A stretch of DNA of 17,494 nt from Anaerolineae bacterium (GTDB lineage Bacteria > Chloroflexota > Anaerolineae > JAAYZQ01), in assembly GCA_016926595.1 (NCBI GenBank), contig JAFGOG010000150.1, forward strand, positions 1-17,494, written 5' to 3'. Made by a program: the position numbers and the translations under genes. The notes under the pieces were generated by a model. The model worked only from the letters and a program-made list of their open reading frames with translations, ran no database searches and was not told the DNA's origin. Positions 1 to 8,037 of the stretch are shown one piece after another. How positions within the stretch are numbered: position 1 is the stretch's first letter; every line of letters starts with the position of its first letter.

Positions 1-1378
1 CGTTCACCTGCCAGGCCGCAAGATCCAGCGCCGCCTGGGGGTTGGTATAGCCCAGCGTCACCGATATAATCGCTTCGTACAGGATCTCCCGTACCTGGAA
101 TTCGGCCACCACCGCCGGTTCCGGCCGGGCATAGGGCAGGATCTCCTGGGTCTGTTGCCGGATGAAAGGGTAGGCTGCCAGCGTGTCGGTCATAACTGTC
201 AGCGCCGAGGCGCGGACCGGCATCGCTGCCAGCTTGTCTGCCCAGCGGGCTGCCTGCGGAGTGGACGTGAGCCACCGGAGCAGTTGCCATGCGGCCTGTT
301 GTCGCTCCGGATCGCCGCTCAGGATGAAAAAACTGGGACCGTAAAGAACGGTCGCCGGATGGCTGGGGTCGGCTTGGGGGATCATCGCCTGGTGCCAATC
401 GAATGCAGGTATCCCGCTCTGCACTGCCTGGTCATAGGCTGTAGCGTACAGTAGATTGTTGCCGGTGGAGGAGAAGGCAAAAATAGTCTGGCCGTTGGTA
501 AAGGCCACATAGTCCCCATAGGTCTCCTCGGGCCGCCACGCCAGTCCTGCGTCCATCAGCCGGCGGAGTAGGGCCAGGCTCTCTACGCCGGCCGAGCTGT
601 TGAAGGTCGCTCGCGTCCCGTCGTCGCTCAGTTGCTGGCCGCCGCGGCTGTACAGCCAGGCGTCGAACACCGACACGCTCTCTACGAAAGCAAGGCAGCG
701 AACCCCGGTCTGGGCCCACACGTCAAAGCAGGCCTGCTCGAACTCGGCCCAGGTGGCCGGCGGCTGTTTCCAGCCTGCCTGGGCCAGCAGCGAATCGTTG
801 ACCCACATGCCGATGGCGTTGTGAGCGAATGGAAAGGCCAGAAGCTGCCCGCCGAGGGCTGGAAACCGGCCGGCCTCCAGCGCGCTGGAGTAGATGTCGG
901 CCAGGTCGGCGTCGCTTAGCCCCAGCTCGGGATCGTTGACATACCCGTCGAGCGGCGCGACCAGGCCCTGCGCCGCCAGCTCGGCGATCGAGCTGGGAAA
1001 AGCCACCGCGAGGTCGGGCAGCTCTCCGCCCTCCTGGAGCTGAAGCAGGATCGCCTCGTAGACGCCCAGGACGCCGCTCTTGGCTGCGACCTCTACCCGG
1101 ACGCCGGGCGTTGCCGTTTCAAAGTCGCGCGCCATTTCAAAGAGCAATTGGCCCTCAGGCCGGTCGAGTGGGTAGGGCTCCCAGAAAACGATCGTCGTCA
1201 TGGTCGGTGGCAAGGCGGCAGTCGGCGGCGGTTCCGCGGTGGACAGGTCTGTCATGCTTGCTTCGGGCTCGCTCGTCGGCAGCGTGCTCTGGGGCAGGTC
1301 GCAGGCGGTGACCAGTAAGCAGCATACCGCCAGCAGCAGGCAGCAAGTTAGCAGGCCGATGTGAGTACGACAACGCAT
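1..1378 (-). CDS. ABC transporter extracellular solute-binding lipoprotein (sugar type), 3' end cut by window edge
   Basis: The minus strand stays open from ATG at 1378 to the left edge, about 459 codons, so the stop lies outside. The protein starts with a basic n-region (MRCRTHIG), a hydrophobic core and a lipobox LVTAC, with the Cys near residue 27. It is therefore expected to be a membrane-anchored lipoprotein. A Thr/Pro/Ser/Glu-rich linker follows. The mature part has the look of family 1 solute-binding proteins: TTIVFWEPYP, then ARDFETATPGVRVEV, GGELPDLAVAFPSS, FPFAHNAIGMWVNDSLL and NGQTIFAFSSTGNN. Such proteins capture sugars or oligosaccharides for an ABC importer; the ligand cannot be read here. 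An in-frame ATG at 1393 is an alternative start, but its GGAG touches the ATG, while GGAG is 15 nt from the ATG at 1378, so neither start is well supported. The gene begins 23 nt after the glyQS stop and may be read from the same transcript. Confidence 0.87.
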   Translation of the reverse strand, partial: MRCRTHIGLLTCCLLLAVCCLLVTACDLPQSTLPTSEPEASMTDLSTAEPPPTAALPPTMTTIVFWEPYPLDRPEGQLLFEMARDFETATPGVRVEVAAKSGVLGVYEAILLQLQEGGELPDLAVAFPSSIAELAAQGLVAPLDGYVNDPELGLSDADLADIYSSALEAGRFPALGGQLLAFPFAHNAIGMWVNDSLLAQAGWKQPPATWAEFEQACFDVWAQTGVRCLAFVESVSVFDAWLYSRGGQQLSDDGTRATFNSSAGVESLALLRRLMDAGLAWRPEETYGDYVAFTNGQTIFAFSSTGNNLLYATAYDQAVQSGIPAFDWHQAMIPQADPSHPATVLYGPSFFILSGDPERQQAAWQLLRWLTSTPQAARWADKLAAMPVRASALTVMTDTLAAYPFIRQQTQEILPYARPEPAVVAEFQVREILYEAIISVTLGYTNPQAALDLAAWQVN

Positions 1379-1401
1379 GAAAATCGGGTTCATCTCCGCG
1401 C

Positions 1402-4400
1402 CTAAAAGCCCTCCAGGCGAGACAGATCGACGATGCCCCGGCTGAGCCTCCAGATAGCCTGCAACAGGCCGAGTCGATTTTCACGCAGCGCCCGATCCTC
1501 GTGCATGACCAGCACATCATCGAAAAACCGGTCAATGACCGGGATCATGGGCCACAGGGCGATCAACAGCCGGTCCACATCGCTTTCCGGGGTGATCTGA
1601 GCGCAGGCGGCCTGGAAGGCATCCCACAGAGCCGCCGTCGCCGGCTCGGGGTCGAGGCCGGGCTGGAAGGCGAACTGCTGCGTCTGGTCGCGCACGATGC
1701 GGATACAGCGGCCGTAGGCGTTGAGCAGGTCCATCCAGTCGTCGCGCGCCACCCAGGCAGCCAGTTGGCCTGCGGTGCGGTAGGCGTTGTACGGGTTGCC
1801 GGCCCGCTCGGCCAGGACAGCATCCACGACGTCGTAGCGAAGCCCTTTTTCCCGCAGCCAGACCCTCAGACGCTCCCCAACAAAGTCCACGACCTTTTCT
1901 ACGACCTCGCCGGCAGCCGGGACCGGCATGATCGCCGCTGCCTCGGCCAGCAGCGGTCGCAGCGGTAGCGAGATTTTGTGGGCAGTCAGGATCTGGACTA
2001 TGCTCAGGGCGTCGCGGCGCAAGTGGTAGGGATCGGACGAGCTGCTGGGGGCCAGCCCTACGGCAAAGAGACCCACCAAGCTGTCGAGACGGTTGGCCAG
2101 GCCCAAGGCCAGGCCGGGTCGTGTCTCGGGCAGCGCGTCGCCGGCAAAGCGCGGCAGATAGTGCTCAAAGATGGCCGTGGCCACCGCCTCATCCTCGCCG
2201 GCCAGCCGGGCATAATGACGGCCCATGAACCCCTGGAGGCTGGTGAACTCGACCACGAGCTGGGTGGCCAGGTCGGCCTTGGACAGGTGCGCGGCGCGTT
2301 GGGTGACGGCCTGCTCGGCCTCGCTCAACCCCAGCGTCCGGCTCATCGGCGGCGTCAGCCTTTCCAGGCGCTTGCTCTTGTCCAGCATCGAGCCCAGCTT
2401 TTCCTGGAAGGTGAGGGTGTCCAGGCGCGGCAGGAAGTTGTCCAGCGGCCGGGCCGTGTCCTGGTCGTAGAAGAACTTGGCGTCGGCAAAGCGGGCGCGC
2501 AGCACGTCTTCGTAGCCCTGGCGCACCACATCCAGGCTCTGGTCGTCGCCGTTGCGCACGGCGACAAAGTGAGGCAGCAGGTCGCTGCCTGCTGCGCCGG
2601 TAACCGGGAAATAGCGCTGGTGCTTTTTCATGGCGGTGACCAGCACTTCGTGCGGCAGGTCCAGGTATTCCGGCTCAAAGCTGCCCAGCACGGCGGTGGG
2701 CCGCTCGACCATGTTGGTGACCTCGTCCATGAGGTCAGGATCGGCGAGGATGCGTCCACCGGCCGAGGCGGCCAGCGCTTCAGCCTGGGCGCTAATCTGC
2801 TCGCGGCGCTCGGCCACGTCGACGACGATCCGGTGATCGGCCATCACTGCCAGATAGTCGTCAGCGCTCGCCAGCTTGATCTCCGGCGAGCCAAGTGGCC
2901 GCAGTCCACGCGTCGTCCGGCCGCTGCTTACGCCGGCGTAAGCAAAGGGGACGACCTGATCACCGAGCAGGGCCGCCAGCCAGCGCAGCGGGCGGGGGAA
3001 GGAGACGTTGGCCTCGTTCCAGCGCATCGTCTTGGGGAAGCGCATCCCGGCGAGCAGCCTGGGCAGCTCTTCGGCCAGGAGGTCACCGGCGAGCCGCCCC
3101 GGCTCGGTCTTGGTGGCCACCAAGTACGATTTGTTCCCGTCGGTCGCCACCCGCAGCGCCTCGACGGGCACACCCTGCTTCTGGGCAAAGCCCTGCCCGG
3201 CGCGGGTCAGGTTGCCCTCGGCGTCAAACGCGACTTGTGCGGGAGGACCCTGCACCTCGACGGTGCGATCTGGCTGGCGCGGCGCAAGCCGGTACACCAG
3301 AACGGCCTGCCGGCGCGGCGTGCCGATCGCTCGCACCGATTCGAAACTCAGCCGGTTGGCGGCCAGCGCCTCGGGGACCAGTGCCTGGAGCTGCTCTAGG
3401 GCCAAGTTTAGGTCGGTCACCGGCAGCTCTTCGGTGCCGATCTCGAGGAGGAAGGTTGAAGGTGCGGAGGAGGGCGCAGGGGAGGGCGCGGGGGAGGGCG
3501 CGGAGACCGCGCCCCTACGGTCTGTGGGCTTGACAAACGGGAAGCCCATCTCTTTGCGCTGCTCGACGTACAGCCGGGCTACCTGGCGAGTCAGATCGCG
3601 CATCCGGCCAAAGTAGGAGGCGCGTTCGGTGACGCCGATGGCGCCGCGGGCGTCAAGGATGTCAAAGGTGTGGGAACAGCGCAGGATATAGTCATAGGCC
3701 GGGATGACCAGGCCGCGGGCCATGCCGGCCTTGGCCTCGGCTTCGTACAGGCTGTACATCTGGCTGAGGCGCTCCACGTCGGCCAGCTCAAAGTTGTAGG
3801 TGCACTGCTCGATCTCGGAGCGCATATAGATGTCGCGGTAGGTGTGCACGCCGTCCCAGTCGATATCCCAGACCGAACGGACGCCCTGGAGATACATGAC
3901 GATCCGCTCTAGGCCGTAGGTCAGCTCCACGGCGACAGGGTCTAGGGTCAGCCCGCCGGACTGCTGGAAATAGGTGTACTGGCTGATCTCCTGGCCGTCG
4001 AGCCAGACCTCCCAGCCCAGACCCCAGGCGCCCAGGGCCGGGCTCTCCCAGTTATCCTCCACAAAGCGCACGTCGTGCTCGCGCATGTCGATGCCCAGCG
4101 CTTCGAGGCTGCCCAGGTAGAGCTCTTGGGGATTGCCGGGGTCGGGCTTGAGGATGACCTGGTATTGGGTGAATAGCTGCATGCGATTTGGATTTTCGGC
4201 ATAGCGTCCGTCGGCGGGCCGGTAGGAGGGCTCGACGTAGGCCACGTTCCACGGCTCGGGTCCCAAGACGCGCAGGGTGGTGGCCGGATTGCCCGTGCCG
4301 GCGCCCATCTTTTCACTGTACGGCTGCCACACCAGGCAGCCATAGTCGGCCCAGTAGCGGTCCAGGCGCATCACGACTTTTTGGAAGGATAGAGGTCTGG

Positions 4401-4404
4401 TCAT
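1402..4404 (-). CDS. glyQS: Fused glycine--tRNA ligase, alpha and beta subunits in one chain
   Basis: This enzyme charges tRNA-Gly with glycine in the cytoplasm. The 1000-residue product joins two proteins that are separate in most bacteria. Residues 1 to about 295 match the catalytic alpha subunit GlyQ ([22 protein letters not shown] near the start, then [52 protein letters not shown]). Residues from about 318 match the beta subunit GlyS, opening with [11 protein letters not shown] and ending in a helical DALR-like anticodon-binding part ([13 protein letters not shown]). The two are joined by a Pro/Ala/Ser linker at about 298-317, encoded by a short tandem repeat plus palindrome (3461-3514). 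Fusion is known in some lineages, for example Chlamydia. The start ATG lies 7 nt after the MazG-like stop, with AGGGA upstream, so it is in the recO operon. No frameshift or missing block is visible. Confidence 0.97.
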   Translation of the reverse strand: MTRPLSFQKVVMRLDRYWADYGCLVWQPYSEKMGAGTGNPATTLRVLGPEPWNVAYVEPSYRPADGRYAENPNRMQLFTQYQVILKPDPGNPQELYLGSLEALGIDMREHDVRFVEDNWESPALGAWGLGWEVWLDGQEISQYTYFQQSGGLTLDPVAVELTYGLERIVMYLQGVRSVWDIDWDGVHTYRDIYMRSEIEQCTYNFELADVERLSQMYSLYEAEAKAGMARGLVIPAYDYILRCSHTFDILDARGAIGVTERASYFGRMRDLTRQVARLYVEQRKEMGFPFVKPTDRRGAVSAPSPAPSPAPSSAPSTFLLEIGTEELPVTDLNLALEQLQALVPEALAANRLSFESVRAIGTPRRQAVLVYRLAPRQPDRTVEVQGPPAQVAFDAEGNLTRAGQGFAQKQGVPVEALRVATDGNKSYLVATKTEPGRLAGDLLAEELPRLLAGMRFPKTMRWNEANVSFPRPLRWLAALLGDQVVPFAYAGVSSGRTTRGLRPLGSPEIKLASADDYLAVMADHRIVVDVAERREQISAQAEALAASAGGRILADPDLMDEVTNMVERPTAVLGSFEPEYLDLPHEVLVTAMKKHQRYFPVTGAAGSDLLPHFVAVRNGDDQSLDVVRQGYEDVLRARFADAKFFYDQDTARPLDNFLPRLDTLTFQEKLGSMLDKSKRLERLTPPMSRTLGLSEAEQAVTQRAAHLSKADLATQLVVEFTSLQGFMGRHYARLAGEDEAVATAIFEHYLPRFAGDALPETRPGLALGLANRLDSLVGLFAVGLAPSSSSDPYHLRRDALSIVQILTAHKISLPLRPLLAEAAAIMPVPAAGEVVEKVVDFVGERLRVWLREKGLRYDVVDAVLAERAGNPYNAYRTAGQLAAWVARDDWMDLLNAYGRCIRIVRDQTQQFAFQPGLDPEPATAALWDAFQAACAQITPESDVDRLLIALWPMIPVIDRFFDDVLVMHEDRALRENRLGLLQAIWRLSRGIVDLSRLEGF
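3461..3514. repeat. 12-bp tandem repeat (4 units) running into an 8-bp palindrome, inside the glyQS linker
   Basis: On the plus strand four 12-bp units follow each other at 3461-3472, 3473-3484, 3485-3496 and 3497-3508, on the pattern GGCGCGGGGGAG. The last unit runs into a perfect hairpin: GGGCGCGG (3496-3503), AGA loop, CCGCGCCC (3507-3514). Read on the minus strand in the glyQS frame this gives the Ala-Pro-Ser-Pro linker between the alpha and beta halves. The unit length is a multiple of three, so copy number changes would keep the frame. It looks like a short palindromic or low-complexity element taken into the gene, though slippage alone could also produce it. Confidence 0.85.
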
Positions 4405-4411
4405 AGTTTCC

Positions 4412-4798
4412 CTATTCGTTCTGTTCCTTGTTCTGGATATGGGTTAGTATTTCAGCCTGCCGGGCCAGGTACCGCTCGGTGTCGGCCCGGCCAAACTCGA
4501 CGCTAAAGCGGTTCTCGGCTTTGACCATGTTGCCCCGCAGGGCGTCCTCCAGGTCGACACCGCACAGGTAGGCCAGCTTGAACAGAAAAGTGGCGGCGTC
4601 GGCCAGCTCCTCGGCCAGTTTGGCGCGCAGGTCGCCGGCGTCTCGAGCGTCGCGATAGCCCTCAAAGTACTGCACTTCGCGGGCGATCTCGCCCATCTCT
4701 TCGACCAGGTGTAGAAAGGAGTGGGCAGGCGTAATCTTGTCCCAGCCCCGCTCGGTGTCGTAGCCTTGGAGCCAGGTTTGGTATTCGCGGATGTGCAT
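4412..4798 (-). CDS. MazG-like nucleotide pyrophosphohydrolase
   Basis: The product is 128 residues, a typical size for single-domain MazG/RS21-C6-type enzymes. These hydrolyse nucleoside triphosphates, often damaged or surplus dNTPs, to monophosphate and pyrophosphate. The metal-binding pattern is present: E33-E34-M-G-E37 (ExxE) and E63-E64-L-A-D67 (ExxD), in the expected helical setting ([36 protein letters not shown]). The frame is open upstream into recO, but the start at 4798 is chosen for its GGAGG (4809-4813) 10 nt away and because [14 protein letters not shown] begins the family-like part. It starts 2 nt after the recO stop and ends 7 nt before glyQS, so all three are co-transcribed. 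The true substrate cannot be told from sequence. Confidence 0.88.
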   Translation of the reverse strand: MHIREYQTWLQGYDTERGWDKITPAHSFLHLVEEMGEIAREVQYFEGYRDARDAGDLRAKLAEELADAATFLFKLAYLCGVDLEDALRGNMVKAENRFSVEFGRADTERYLARQAEILTHIQNKEQNE

Positions 4799-4800
4799 CG

Positions 4801-5586
4801 TCAGTTCGCCTCCGTCTGGCGGCGCAGGCGCTCGATAAAATCGACCGACTTGACCTTGCGCTCCAGGTGATGGGTGATGTAGCGGTAGTTCAGCCGCTCG
4901 ACCTCGGCCTGCGTGCCGGGATTCAGCCGCAGCAGCCGGCAGGTGTCCCAGTCGCGGGTTTGCAGGAAACGGAGCACCTTGAGGGCGGTGGCCGATAGCT
5001 CGACGGCGTCGCGAATGGAACCATTCGGCTCGCGGCCGCACCGGCCGCAAAAAACCGTCCCCTGGGCCGGGCTGAAATAGTTGGTCTCCGGCTCCAGCGC
5101 CTTCTTGCAGGCCCCGCAGGCAAAGAGCTGCGGCTGGTAGCCGGCCAGGCCCAGCAGGTGGATCTCGTAGTAGCGGGCCACGAGGGGCAGGTCGTCGGCG
5201 GCTGCCAGCCAGCCAAGGGCCTCTTTGAGCAGGGCAAACAGGGGCCGGTTCTCGTCCTGTTCGGGGGTGAACGCGTCGGTCAGCTCGGCGACATAGTAGG
5301 CGTAAGTGGCGCGCAGCAGGTCTTCGTGCAGCGGCAGGAACGGCTCGATCGTCTCGGCCTGGGTGATAATGTCCAGCTCGTGCCCGACGGCGACCAGGTA
5401 GCGGCCGTAGCTGAACAGCTCGACGTGGCCGCTCTTGCGGCTGGCCGGCTTGCGAGCGCCCTTGGCGATGAGCCGCAGCTTGCCCCGTTCAGGCGTGAAC
5501 ACGGTGAGCAGGCGATCTGCTTCGCCGAAATCGGTCCGCCTGAGGACGATCGCCTCGGTTTGGTATAGGCGCTCGCGGTGTGACAT
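4801..5586 (-). CDS. recO: DNA repair protein RecO
   Basis: RecO helps load RecA onto SSB-coated single-stranded DNA in the RecFOR recombination-repair pathway. The 261-residue product has the usual length. The N-terminal OB-fold shows the family pattern YQTEAIVLRRTDFGEADRLL, TPERGKLRLIAKGARKP and FSYGRYLVAVG. A helical middle follows, then a four-cysteine zinc site C157xxC160 and C180xxC183, a feature of many but not all RecO proteins. The ATG at 5586 has GAGGGA upstream and a very good promoter directly before it (5613-5641), so it is the first gene of the recO - MazG - glyQS run. Confidence 0.95.
   Translation of the reverse strand: MSHRERLYQTEAIVLRRTDFGEADRLLTVFTPERGKLRLIAKGARKPASRKSGHVELFSYGRYLVAVGHELDIITQAETIEPFLPLHEDLLRATYAYYVAELTDAFTPEQDENRPLFALLKEALGWLAAADDLPLVARYYEIHLLGLAGYQPQLFACGACKKALEPETNYFSPAQGTVFCGRCGREPNGSIRDAVELSATALKVLRFLQTRDWDTCRLLRLNPGTQAEVERLNYRYITHHLERKVKSVDFIERLRRQTEAN
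4809..4813 (-). promoter_or_regulatory. Ribosome binding site GGAGG deciding the MazG-like start
   Basis: GGAGG on the minus strand lies inside the end of recO, 10 nt before ATG 4798. It rules against the longer open frame that extends up to 5050, which lies antiparallel in frame over recO codons. Confidence 0.75.
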
Positions 5587-5612
5587 GCTCTGATTTCCCT
5601 CTGTGGGGGTCT

Positions 5613-5641
5613 ATTATATCACCGCTTGGCTCTACAGACAA
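5613..5641 (-). promoter_or_regulatory. Sigma-70-type promoter for the recO operon
   Basis: The minus strand reads TTGTCT (5636-5641), a 17-nt spacer and TATAAT (5613-5618), with TGA before the -10 forming an extended -10. Transcription would start near 5606, giving a leader of about 20 nt. It lies just downstream of the hairpin at 5651-5716, so the hairpin is not part of the recO transcript. Confidence 0.82.
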
Positions 5642-5650
5642 ATAAGGAAA

Positions 5651-5716
5651 CAGCCTACCCTTCTGCAAGTTTACAGAGATCCCCTCTAGGGGACAAACCT
5701 GCGGGAGGATAGGCTG
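5651..5716. terminator. Large nested hairpin, probable terminator of the exopolysaccharide block
   Basis: Two 22-nt arms (5651-5672 and 5695-5716) are inverted copies with 18 of 22 positions matching. The outer seven, CAGCCTA/TAGGCTG, are perfect and two of the mismatches are wobble pairs in RNA. Inside sits a perfect six-base hairpin, TCCCCT-CT-AGGGGA (5680-5693). Read in the cpsD direction the structure is followed by TTTCCTTATTT, which fits an intrinsic terminator 23 nt past the cpsD stop. The arm length and nesting are more than a terminator needs, so a small palindromic element is also possible. Confidence 0.65.
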
Positions 5717-5738
5717 AGGCAGGATGAATGGGTTCGGG

Positions 5739-6404
5739 CTAATAGTACCCCTTCAACCCGGTATCCACCTGCACGTTGGTCAGCACTGCGCCGACGATGC
5801 GGGCGTTGATCTGCTGCAGGCGCTGGACGGCGGTGCGGGCGTGTTCGCGGCGGGTGTGGCCGGCGCTGACCACCAGCACTACGCCGTCCACCTTGGTGGC
5901 CAGCACGGCGGCGTCGGTGACGGCCACGACGGGCGGGGTGTCGAACAGGACCTGGTCGGCCCGCTCGGCCAGGACGGCGATGATCTCCTCCATTCGCCGC
6001 GAGCCCATCACCTCCGCCGGGTTGGGGGGCAGCGGGCCGCTGGTCAGGACCGACAGCCCATCCACGGCTGTCTTGACCAGGGGCGGCGAGGCCAGGGCCG
6101 CGTCGTCCATCATCATCGTCGTCAGGCCGGCGTCGTTGGGCAGGCCAAAAACCTGGTGCAGCATGGGGCGCCGTAGATCGGCATCGACCAGGATGACCCG
6201 GCGCCCTGTTTGGGCCGAGACGACGGCCAGGTTGGCCAGGGTCGTCGACTTGCCCTCGCTCACCCCGGCCGAGGTGATGACCAGGGTCTTCAGGGCGCGA
6301 TCCAGGCCGGCAAAGTCGAGGTTTGTCCGCAGGGTGCGATACGCCTCGCTGATGGGCGAGCGCGACTCGGCAATCGTGATCAGTTCGTTCAGTTTGTCGC
6401 TCAT
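5739..6404 (-). CDS. CpsD/CapB-family tyrosine-protein kinase (BY-kinase) of exopolysaccharide synthesis
   Basis: BY-kinases use a ParA/MinD-like P-loop fold to phosphorylate tyrosines. With a Wzz-type membrane partner they control polysaccharide length and export. The 221-residue protein shows the Walker A motif SAGVSEGKST at 45-54, the Walker A' motif LVDADLRRP at 72-80 and Walker B VLFDTPP at 152-158. Before them is the SEAYRTLRTNL segment (19-29), typical of the family and involved in ring formation. The C-terminal tail is very short and ends GYY, so only two tyrosines are available there. The start is an ATG with GAGGA about 9 nt upstream. It is the last gene of the block and follows its likely partners, the two Wzz-type proteins. 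Confidence 0.93.
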   Translation of the reverse strand: MSDKLNELITIAESRSPISEAYRTLRTNLDFAGLDRALKTLVITSAGVSEGKSTTLANLAVVSAQTGRRVILVDADLRRPMLHQVFGLPNDAGLTTMMMDDAALASPPLVKTAVDGLSVLTSGPLPPNPAEVMGSRRMEEIIAVLAERADQVLFDTPPVVAVTDAAVLATKVDGVVLVVSAGHTRREHARTAVQRLQQINARIVGAVLTNVQVDTGLKGYY

Positions 6405-6457
6405 GACACCAGTTCCTCGTCAGTCATTTTGGGGGTCATTCGTCGTTCACATGCCGT

Positions 6458-7237
6458 CTACAACAGGCCCATGATCAGTGCCCCGAGGCCGGCCCCGATC
6501 ACCAACCCGATCATAAAGACCAGCAGCAGGCCCGAATTGACCCAGGCCGGCAATCCAAAGCGCTGCCCCCCGCCGCCGGCCTTACCGATGGTGGGAACGG
6601 TGCCCAACACGGAAATGCCGACCGCCTTTTCCACGTCGCCGATCGTGCGCAGGACGTCGGATTGCAGCCATTCGAGAAAGAAGACAATGACGCCGCCGAT
6701 GATCGCCCCAAAGACCGCGCCGGCCAGTACGTTGAACTTGACCTTGGGCGAGGCCAGGGGCACGTCGCGGATGTCGTCCACCTTTCCGACTTCGATGCGG
6801 TCGCTCTTGTCCTGCTCGCTGTTCCATTGCCGGCGCTCCTCGACGAATACGTCGGCCAGCGTCTGGGCCATCTGCCGGGCTTCTTCCGGGTCGCGGCTCT
6901 CGGCCTGGATGGTGATGCTCAGATTGGAGGAATCGGCGCTGACGTCGAGATTGGCCAGGAAATCGTAGGTGCTCATGTCGAGCTGGGCGCGGTCGATCGC
7001 TTTCTGGGTCATGGTGTGGCTGGTGATGTTGAGCACATAGCTGCGCAGGAGCTCTTTGGTGGCCTGGCTCAGGCCCCAGTCGGCCCGCGCCGGATTGACG
7101 CTGAGCTGGATGCTGGCCCGGTAGATCCCGGGCATGACCTTGCTGACGCCGAACGCGGCCACGGCGGCCACGACGGCGACCAGCAGGATGATCCAGCCGC
7201 GCTTCTTGGCGATATTCCAATACTCACGAAACTCCAC
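6458..7237 (-). CDS. Wzz/chain-length determinant protein 2 (polysaccharide co-polymerase), kinase-adjacent
   Basis: This 259-residue membrane protein belongs to the Wzz/CapA-type polysaccharide co-polymerases that set polymer length and activate the partner BY-kinase. Hydrophobic segments lie at about 15-34 (GWIILLVAVVAAVAAFGV), 169-189 (NVLAGAVFGAIIGGVIVFFLEW) and 235-256. The part between the first two is extracytoplasmic and rich in Asp/Glu/Gln, as usual. A third hydrophobic segment after the motif VLGTVPTIG is less common in the family. The GTG at 7237 is chosen over the GTG at 7243: GGGGAGG ends five bases before it, and the resulting N-terminus MEFREYWNIA matches MELRQYWRII of the neighbouring paralogue. 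The gap to the kinase is 53 nt. Confidence 0.88.
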   Translation of the reverse strand: MEFREYWNIAKKRGWIILLVAVVAAVAAFGVSKVMPGIYRASIQLSVNPARADWGLSQATKELLRSYVLNITSHTMTQKAIDRAQLDMSTYDFLANLDVSADSSNLSITIQAESRDPEEARQMAQTLADVFVEERRQWNSEQDKSDRIEVGKVDDIRDVPLASPKVKFNVLAGAVFGAIIGGVIVFFLEWLQSDVLRTIGDVEKAVGISVLGTVPTIGKAGGGGQRFGLPAWVNSGLLLVFMIGLVIGAGLGALIMGLL

Positions 7238-7242
7238 TAGCA

Positions 7243-7249
7243 CCTCCCC
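7243..7249 (-). promoter_or_regulatory. Ribosome binding site GGGGAGG deciding the GTG start of Wzz protein 2
   Basis: GGGGAGG overlaps the upstream GTG candidate at 7243 and stands five bases before the GTG at 7237. That spacing and the match of the N-terminus to the upstream paralogue favour 7237. Confidence 0.7.
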
Positions 7250-7275
7250 GATCGGATCGGTTTACAGTCCCAGGC

Positions 7276-7303
7276 ATTGTAGCACGGAAATCCCAGAATC
7301 CAA
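7276..7303 (-). promoter_or_regulatory. Possible internal promoter before Wzz protein 2
   Basis: The minus strand reads TTGGAT (7298-7303), a 16-nt spacer and TACAAT (7276-7281), preceded by TGC as an extended -10. It sits in the 80-nt gap between the two Wzz genes. The -35 is weak and lies within A/T-rich heptamer repeats, so this may be chance. Confidence 0.4.
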
Positions 7304-7320
7304 AATCAAAAATCAAGTCA
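7293..7320. repeat. Degenerate heptamer repeat, pattern CCAAAAT
   Basis: Three consecutive near-identical 7-bp units stand at 7293-7299 (CCAGAAT), 7300-7306 (CCAAAAT) and 7307-7313 (CAAAAAT), with a further degraded unit running over the stop of Wzz protein 1. Short tandem heptamers of this kind are common between genes in filamentous and GC-rich bacteria; no function can be assigned. Confidence 0.55.
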
Positions 7321-8010
7321 TTGCCGGCCTTGGCGCGTACGCCGGAAGAGGCCCTGGCGGGGGATCTCCCCCAGCACGTTGAGGTTCAGCGACTCGAGTT
7401 CGGCGCGGTCGCGGACGGTGGCGTCCATATAGTCCCACAGAAAAGCAAGGGCCACGCCGGCCACCAACGCCACGAGCAGCCGGATCGGCAGGTCCAGCTT
7501 GTCCTTCAGACTGCGGCCCACCTGGCCAATGCCTGGGCCGTCGATCAGCACGGCCCTGGCCGGCGCGCCGGCCAGTTGGGGAAAATAGTCTGCGCCGGCA
7601 TCCTGGACGATCGCGCCGATTGCCTCGGCGATCTTTTGGGCCTGATCAGGATCGCCCCAGGTAATGCTTACCGTCATGATGCGGTGCTCGCGACCGGCCC
7701 AGATCGTTCCTGCAGGCACGACGAATCCGACGCGCTCGCTGACCCTGGCGGCCATGTCGCCGCCCTTGAGCACTTCGGACAGGTCGTCGGCCAGGTATTC
7801 GGAAGCCAGCCAGGTATCGGACCGGCCCTCGCCCGAGACCGCGCTGACGGCTTCTTCCCCTTCGATGCCGATGGCAAAGCGCATGGTTGCCTGGTAGACC
7901 GGCGCCGGTGACCGGTAGGTCACCAGGCTCACGATCAGGACGACGGCCAGCAGAGCGGCGATCAGCCACCAACGCCGCCAGATGATGCGCCAATACTGTC
8001 GTAGCTCCAT
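7318..8010 (-). CDS. Wzz/chain-length determinant protein 1 (polysaccharide co-polymerase)
   Basis: The 230-residue product has the family layout: a short cytoplasmic start (MELRQYWRIIWRRWW), a membrane helix at about 14-31, a periplasmic or external part of about 140 residues, and a second helix at about 174-192 (RLLVALVAGVALAFLWDYM). A cytoplasmic tail with NVLGEIP follows, the conserved stretch after the last helix. It has two helices against three in its downstream neighbour. GAGG stands 7 nt before the ATG. It begins 27 nt after the glycosyltransferase stop, so the two are almost certainly co-transcribed. Two tandem co-polymerases may form a mixed complex with the single kinase, or one may act without it. 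Confidence 0.87.
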   Translation of the reverse strand: MELRQYWRIIWRRWWLIAALLAVVLIVSLVTYRSPAPVYQATMRFAIGIEGEEAVSAVSGEGRSDTWLASEYLADDLSEVLKGGDMAARVSERVGFVVPAGTIWAGREHRIMTVSITWGDPDQAQKIAEAIGAIVQDAGADYFPQLAGAPARAVLIDGPGIGQVGRSLKDKLDLPIRLLVALVAGVALAFLWDYMDATVRDRAELESLNLNVLGEIPRQGLFRRTRQGRQ

Positions 8011-8037
8011 CTTCTCACCTCATGGTTGGGGCGCCTG

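Noticed and set aside
1978..3399. 473-codon open frame on the plus strand opposite glyQS
   Set aside because: It is antisense to a clearly recognised synthetase, its product resembles no family, and long antisense frames are expected in GC-rich genes.
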